Positions 57,464-64,000 of a DNA stretch of 64,000 bases are shown piece after piece; position 1 is the first letter of the stretch; every line of letters starts with the position of its first letter. The notes beneath the pieces are model-generated. The model worked only from the letters and a program-made list of their open reading frames with translations. It was not told the origin of the DNA and did not search any database. Origin of the DNA: Polytrichum commune (taxonomy: Eukaryota; Streptophyta; Polytrichopsida; Polytrichales; Polytrichaceae); assembly GCA_950295325.1 (NCBI GenBank), contig OX485805.1:29747501-29811500 (forward strand). The letters are read 5' to 3'. The position numbers and the translations under genes were made by a program.

Positions 57464-59500
57464 TCAGTTTATAGTTTCATCCGGTATTCTATCGTTGCAG
57501 TATGTAAATTCAATGAATTGTATTGTTAGGTTGTCGTTGGGTTCTAGTGGGGGTGGGGACTGGTATGGTAGTCCTTTCACACATAGAAGGTCTGGTTTGA
57601 ATCTGGCGTTACAATGGCACCTTTGTTGACCACATTCACACGGTAATAACCATGAGGGGACCGTGTTTTCTGGGGGGTCATTATTGAATGTTCCTGCATT
57701 CATGAGAATAAAACATCTTGATTTTTTTGATGACACCAAAAGTTTTCTTAATTCCCATACTGCTTTATTGTGTCTTTTGGTGCGGACGGCATGTATGTGG
57801 TGTTGTTTGCATTTTAGAAGTACATGTAGCCATGTATCCGGGTCTGTTGAGTCACATATGGGGCATGTAATTGATGGAAAAGCTTCTCTGCCAAAGAATA
57901 GTTGTTTCCTAGCATTTCCCATGTATTGACCGTGTCGCAGTTTTAGAAGGCATGTTTTTTGGGAGTCAGTTATGTTTTTGTTTGTCCAAAATTTATTGGA
58001 TAACTCATTGTCTATTTTGTCGTTGGCTATCCATTTATCTATGTTGGGGTATAATATGGGGATTAATTCTAAATTTATGTTCTTGCTGTACGTCACTAGG
58101 TGTTTTTCTAGGAATCTGATGGGCCCTTTGTCCGGGGTTGTTTCCATTGATGGCCATGTGTCTCTTTGGTAGTAGTATGGCGTTGAGTGGGCAAATTCGT
58201 GTAGTTGAGAGGCGTTGTAGTGTTCTTTTGATGTCCCTTCTTTGGCAAGTGCGTCGGCTTCTTCGTTACCTTTAATGTTTGCATGTGCTCTTACTTTGTA
58301 TAATGTTGTGGGTTGGGTTCTTTGTGTAAGAAAGTTCACTATTTCTTCTAATATTGTTTTATCGGGGTGATTATTGTGTAGTGTGGGGTGTTTGATTTGG
58401 TTTTTGATTACATATAGGCCGTTAAGACAGTCTGTGAAAATATGTGCTGGTTCATTTGGGAAGTCATTTTTTATTATTGTGAGGGTGTGGTGGATGGCCA
58501 TTAGTTCTGCTCGAAATATGTTTTGTAGGCCTGGTAGTCGTAGTGCGAGTTTGATATTTTTTTCTTGGTTATATATACCATATCCGGCTTCTTCTCTCCG
58601 CCAAATGTCTCCCATTTTTTTGGGGGGATTAAAGGATCCATCTGTGTAGAAGCAATACTTGGGGGGGAATTTGAGTGGTGTTTCTTTTTCATAGTTGGGG
58701 ATTTGTGGAATTGTATTGTGTAGTTGTGTGTTTGGAGTGGGGTAGGTGAGGGTGTTCCATGTTTTACATTTGTTGACTTCTAGATTTTGTGGGGTAGGGG
58801 GAGCAATTTGGGTGGTTATACGGGTTATGTTCAGGTTGTTGCATATATTTCTTATTGTGTTCATTTGTTCTGTAGTACCGATACTATTATTTTGGTGATG
58901 GACGCATAGGATTCTTATGGTGAGTGGTTCTATGCGTGTTTCATTGGATTCTTGTGGTCTTGTAGGCTCTTCATATTTGGTGGTGTCTGCTGGTATTTGC
59001 GTGATTACATGTGTGTCTGGGAAGGGGCCTAAATGTGGTGTAAAATTTTGGTACCAATTTGGGTCTGGGATGATAAGTATAGTGGTGGTATATGGATCTT
59101 GCTTTGCTGCTAGTCTGGCCCAATGGATGGCTTTTTGGGCTTCAATTTCATTGTGTGGGTGGGCGTATCCTATTCCTTGCCACTTATGTGAGAATGCGTT
59201 ACCGATGGATCCAAAGATTTTATCTCTAGGAAATGGTGAAAAGAATTTGGTTAGATGGGTTGAGCATGTGACTGGTGATGAGAAATAAGAATGTGTGATT
59301 TCAAAGGATGTCGTGATATAATCTAATAGTGTTTTGGGCAAGGAATGATGTGCGTTTTTAAGTGGGTCATTTTTCGGTATTCTGTGTTTGTACCTTTGGT
59401 AAAGCCACGTTATTTCGATTTCAAATGGTTGAGTAGGGGGTATTAAGTCATGTGGTTGATGTAGTGTGCGGTTGTATTGGTTCCATCTTTCCACCTCTAT
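57464..59500 (-). mobile_element. 3' half of a LINE: RNase H, CCHC and possible nuclease domain
   Basis: A frame of about 680 codons, open to a stop at 57464. The reverse transcriptase is missing; the frame begins near 59490-59530 against another LINE. Residues 1-270 are unassigned. RNase H: YTDGSF (about 297), FRAELMAIHHTL (Glu), IFTDCLNGLYV (Asp), NIKGNEEADALAKEG (Asp). CCHC: CPICDSTDPDTWLHVLLKC (about 575), that is C-x2-C-x9-H-x4-C. The C-terminus, RFKPDLLCV followed about 25 residues later by IEFTYCNDR, resembles the PD...E pattern of PD-(D/E)XK nucleases. In LINEs with a restriction-like endonuclease (R2-like, Dualen, Utopia), a CCHC precedes exactly such a nuclease. I infer that type. 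The frame is intact, so the insertion is fairly young although 5'-truncated. Confidence 0.7.
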
Positions 59501-60216
59501 GAGGTGGCACATCATATGGCACAAGCACAAGGCGCAAAATGAAACGACCTTCCTTTGGTTAGTTATTCATAAGGTAGTGGCAGTGAACGAAGGGCATGGA
59601 CGAATCTTGACAAAGGTTGATAAGAGTTGCCCTCATTGTGGCCTGCAGTGTGTGGAGTTGGTGGAGCACAAATTCTTCAATTGCCCATTTGCTCAGTAAG
59701 TGTGGCACTATGCAACTAACATCATTTGGCAACTCTTTGCCAAAAGTGGTAACCTTGGCCCTTGAAAATATTTTGGTGATGTTGCAATATTTTTTTGATC
59801 AACCGCTTAGCACATCACTCGAGTCCTTCAATCATATTTGGTTTTTCTTGAGGAGTGGCCTTTTGTGGATCATTTGGCGTCAACGGAATGATTTGGTTTT
59901 CAACTCTATTCAATGGCTAATGGAGAAAACACACCAAGTTGTGTGGAATTCTTTGCTTGACTATGACGGACTTGAGTGGCAACGCACCCTTTAGGACTTG
60001 GAAAAGTTAAGGACATTGCTTATCAAGATGTCTTTAGAGAATTTGACAAGGTTTGGTGTGTCAAAGGCCTCATTGTTACTCGTAGTATTAGTGATTACTT
60101 GGAAGGTTAGGCCTGGGATGGGCATTATTTCTTGAGTCCCCTCAGTTCACAATCTCTCCCAAGGTGGTTGCATTTTTCCTTGCAATTGAATTTGTTTCAA
60201 TTTGTGCCACCCCTCA

Positions 60217-60258
<42 letters not shown>
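59500..60258 (+). mobile_element. L1-type LINE tail (zf-RVT region) ending in (CAA)n
   Basis: Frame 59466-59699 carries ETTFLWLVIHKVVAVN, then CPHCGLQCVELVEHKFFNCP: C-x2-C-x7-H-x4-C, the zinc-binding end of plant L1 reverse-transcriptase proteins. After a frameshift near 59700 the frame at 59617-59994 continues with SLESFNHIWFFLRSGLLWII and WRQRNDLVFN, the usual stretch after that domain (IW..R N). The unit ends at about 60218-60258 in a run of about 12 CAA, a common 3' end for such elements. It is 5'-truncated at or near 59500. Confidence 0.75.
60221..60258 (+). repeat. (CAA)n microsatellite at the LINE 3' end
   Basis: About twelve CAA units immediately after the LINE 3' region, followed by TGTACATGTAGT and a C run. 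Confidence 0.95.
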
Positions 60259-60260
<2 letters not shown>

Positions 60261-63200
60261 TACATGTAGTCCCCCCCCCTAAAAACTTGTGTTCACTGCT
60301 AATCTTACAATGATTAGCATATTTTGGGCATGTAGTCCAATCTCTTTTAAAAACACATTGTCATAAAAAGTGTTCGTCTTTAGATCCACACCTAACTACA
60401 TACCACACAAACATAAGTGTCCAATTAATAAGATACCAAACTAGGCAATTCTATCTAAGGTTAGGGTGGACATACCTTAATCTAACACATGGTAATATAA
60501 ATGACGGTATTTAAGTGATATGTGGTACATGTGGAACTAAGGACCCACTTCCAAAAAGACATTGGTGGAAAAGATATTGGACAATGTCCTCAAAATATTA
60601 TAACCATTCTAGACTCAATAAAGAACATGATTGGGCAAATGTATATGGCCACTTAATGAATACAAAAATCTTCAACTTGAACCACTCATATGAATATCTT
60701 AGGCTAAAAGATTTCCTTGCTCATTAAAATTGCGGTGGATATGTATGCCTCTTAATTATGTCGACTAGTGAGCTTACAATGGTTAATATATTTTTAAAAG
60801 GTGGTCCAATAAGTTTCAAACACAATTATTTAAACAAGACATGTCATTTTAAAATGTTAGACTAGTTTTGTGCTCTAAGTATTTTAGGCATTTGAAGCCC
60901 ATATTTAACATAATTCATAAGAATCGCTAATATATTATTTATTTAACTTGCATCTTTGCAGAACAAAAGATCTTGAACACCCCATGGATTTTGCAATTGT
61001 CTTTAGGGGCTTACATCCCAATGACCTTTAGGCCTAGGAGAGTATGGTCCAAATATCCCCATGTGGACCATTTGATCGTAGAGATCACCATGAGACATTG
61101 TGGTTGACACCATAAAGACAAGTTTGTTGAGCAACATTCGTACCAAAATTTTGGATAGAGAATTTTGTGGCGGGTAAGGAGGACTTCAAGTGCATGAAGT
61201 GCTGCTACGTGCGCATAAATAATTGGTTTAAACATGTGAGAATTGTTTCAAAAGAAGGTTCTAGTGTTGTACCTAAGAAGTTTGTTAGTTTTGATGCAGG
61301 TGTGTGTCCAACACTATCCACTGCAAACAACCTCCGAGTAATTGGGTAGCATACCTCCAATGGATGTTGATCTTTGTGAAGTGTTTTCCAGTGTTTTGTT
61401 TTGCAAATCCCCAAGGCTAGGTTGTAGATCACCACCAATGTATTGCCTAGTGAATCACTAGTGTATTCCCCAAGTTAGTCAATTACATGAACAAGAGATG
61501 CGTACAAAAGTGAAAGTTCTATTGCGCAAAGGAAATTAAGATGCCAGATTGACGACCTCCATAGGAGTTTCAAAAAGGCTATAAAGCCCCAAGCCCAAAC
61601 AACTTTGGGTTTGTGGTATATTCTCACGGGCAAAATATTATGTTTAATGTAATATAGGAAGTTCATTCTCAATGTTACATTTCAACTTACTTCTTTTTGC
61701 TATACATAAATGTTGAGCATGTTTTTTTTACAACAATTGGAATTAATCCTATAGCAATCCAATGTGATTCTTGCAATCATATTGTATGCAACATTAGAAT
61801 TGGTTTTTCAGGGTGGTCCAAAAATATTAATTTGATGTAGTAATACAAATTCATTCTCGGTGTTCAATTACATATTTATTCTTTCATTGCACATAAATGT
61901 CATAATTGTTGTCATATTGCAATCCAATTCTATGTGTAGCATTGCAGTTATATTCCACTGTCATATCACATTTTGGTTATGTTTGAAACATTGGGATGAG
62001 ATTTTGTTGGACGGCAACTTGATTCTATGGTTCATGTTATAGTGTTATAGAGCACACTTGAAGTCAACACTTATTCATACATTTCATATTGTAGATTAAT
62101 TCGTGACGTTGCACATCTCGCACACATACTTGATAATGCCAAAGACCATTGGAGCATGGCTTAATCAAATTCTATGTCCAACATAACATCGTTGTGACGG
62201 AGGCATTTTTTGAGATCATGCTATATGCACATGATTGTATTGTGGATACTATTAGGTAGGCAACTATTGAGGCAATTTGAGAGGTCATTGCAGTGTCACA
62301 TGTGTGTAACACTTCCTACCTAGTTTCAAACAAAACAATATTGTAACGGATTTGTATAGCATAATTAAACACTAACGTTATGAACATCAAAACATTCAAA
62401 CATTGACAGTAGAGTTACGTAAAGTGTACCCTAGTTTAGTTTGGTCTTAAGGCCGCCGTATGTTGGTGCTTGCGAGGTCCTTGTCCCACATCCTTGCCAC
62501 TTCACTTTGGCCCTGCTAACAAATCCTTTGGAGCCGAATTTGGAGTTGAAACGAATTGAATGTGCATCAAAAGGCCCAAAACTTCTTGAGTGTGAGAGCT
62601 GCAACTTCAATTTAAGTGACCTCACGTGTATTTCCAACTTCCCTAAAGCACGAATCTTCCCTTTGAAGTGTGCATTAGTTGTGGTTGAACTTTGAAAATG
62701 AGTTGTCAAAAGCCGAAATTTGAGTTTTGAGTATTGAAATGTCACCTCAAAATTGTGATAATTCGAAAGGCCAACACCAAATTGTTCCTTTGAAGTGTCG
62801 AAACTGCAAGATGACCGTAGAAAACCCATGTGGCAAAACACAATACACAATTTTGGTGCATTTCTAAACACAAAGGAGCCAAGGGGTTTTTATCGTCTAA
62901 GTGCATGTTGAGTGGCACCAATCTACCAAGGAACCACCTGTGAGGGAATGGAATCATTGCCACGGGCAATGCTCGATAATAAATTTATTGAGTGGGAAAT
63001 GGTGGGGTGTGTGGGGATGTGGACACCTACCAAGGATGAGGTAGGTGTAGATATCCCATTTGGCCATGTGCATCATGGGAGCATATGGTAGGGGAATGAA
63101 GATTGGTTGGTCTACTTCGATGGAGATTGTCCTCTCAAGCTTTCGATATAAACATTCCCCTTTTCAGCCTCCGCGATGTGGAATGTGATTTATTTGGAGG

Positions 63201-64000
63201 AACTATTATGGATCACGAGGTTAAGATGCATGTTCCAATACGGTTTTTGACAATGACAATTTGTTTAATTGGGGAGGTATGGACACAATGGGCTTTGCAT
63301 GGTCTAGGGCAGCTTGGTGTCACCACAAGAAGCATCCTCCCCCCTACATCCATTAACAACTAGGATCGGTATCGCTAGGAGGAGGACTAGTGGGGGCATA
63401 ATCATTTATTGTCCCTGCCTTAGGCTCGCATTGGGGAACCCAACAATCTCTTGTGGACCATAGAAGTGCCATTAGTACAACCCAAAGCAATACGTGCCAA
63501 AATGTCACTATGTAGTGATGGAGAGAGCCACAAACGACATCATTTTGAAAGTAGTGAGGTCACTTGAACCAAAAACAACACTAGTGTATTGAATATCAAG
63601 ATCCTATACAAAAATGAATCAAATTCAACCTTACAACTAGCATAAATAGACTAGAAGAAGGATGGAATGAATTCAGGTAGGAAAACAAATCATGAAACTC
63701 ACATTAACATTGCCACTACCTTGGAGAATTGTTTGCTCTTACACAACTTCAAACCATTGGACAAACATTGAAATTCCATGCATCAAGGAAGGAAATGTGG
63801 CTTTGATTTAGCCAATTCTGGCAAATTAAGGTATAATTGTGATGGATTACAAGCAATTTGCACAAGAATGGTGTTGAAATTTAAGCTCAAAGTCATGATT
63901 GCTTCAGCATGTTACCTCGCAACCCATTGACTTGCATGCCAAAGGCCATCAACCCAACACGACCCACCCAATTGTAGCATCGGCCTACCTTAAACTAGGA
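60259..64000. other. AT-rich intergenic sequence, no gene seen
   Basis: Two dispersed-repeat copies (about 60300-60480 and 60768-60850) marked by TAGTCCAATCTC or GGTCCAATAAG. The open frames at 61167-61349, 62431-62871 and 63103-63363 have no recognised domain, and 62431-62871 has the low-complexity look of retroelement untranslated sequence. Confidence 0.35.

Noticed and set aside
62431..62871. 146-residue minus-strand protein
   Set aside because: Composition is low-complexity (Ser/Phe/Lys), overlapping frames exist on the other strand, and no domain is recognised.

Overview
This is nuclear DNA of a land plant. The window is AT-rich and intergenic space is large. Introns are long with GT..AG borders, transposon debris of many classes is present, and two genes belong to a coiled-coil family that I know only from plants. 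The mix of pogo/Tigger-type transposases, a LINE with an RNase H domain, and multi-kilobase introns in a degraded gene suggests a large-genome non-angiosperm (lycophyte, fern, gymnosperm or bryophyte). I cannot decide which from sequence alone.

The intact genic content is one tandem pair of paralogues on the minus strand, gene A (17.9-25.2 kb) and gene B (27.5-33.6 kb). I rebuilt both exon by exon. Every exon phase matches the next and both models stay open from ATG to stop (835 and 919 aa). The proteins carry 7-9 copies of a short motif around KH-x-SRLExEK, separated by Ser/Arg-rich linkers, and end in SKLEQEQAAWR-x-AEEEA. The function is unknown to me. AACGG cores of the mitosis-specific (MSA) type upstream hint at cell-cycle expression. 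Gene A has one intron that gene B lacks. Around three of its exon borders there are local tandem duplications that copy the splice site.

Left part (0-17 kb): a tandem duplication (0.66-1.28 kb), a 1.27-kb Tigger-derived element with TA target duplication nested in an older inverted repeat (3.3-4.96 kb), a 2.5-kb element with about 640-bp inverted arms (8.6-11.1 kb), a decayed LINE (12.0-14.3 kb), a SINE-like sequence between inverted repeats (14.4-15.4 kb) and a near-perfect 145-bp hairpin (16.26 kb).

Right part (34-64 kb): a pogo/Jerky-type transposase gene (36.5-42.8 kb) split by a 3.8-kb insertion, a frameshift and a stop. Then come an orphan first exon (43.6 kb), a CACTA-type MITE with a GGT target duplication (44.93 kb) and a second MITE beside it. 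An aldo-keto reductase pseudogene (45.7-50.6 kb) follows, whose exon 4 is broken by a 246-bp Mutator-type MITE with a 9-bp target duplication. A 146-bp tandem array starts at its first exon. Further right are a second SINE-like unit (56.8 kb), the 3' half of a LINE with RNase H, CCHC and a possible PD-(D/E)XK nuclease (57.5-59.5 kb, minus), and an L1-type LINE tail ending in a CAA run (59.5-60.26 kb, plus). The remainder is AT-rich sequence without recognisable genes.
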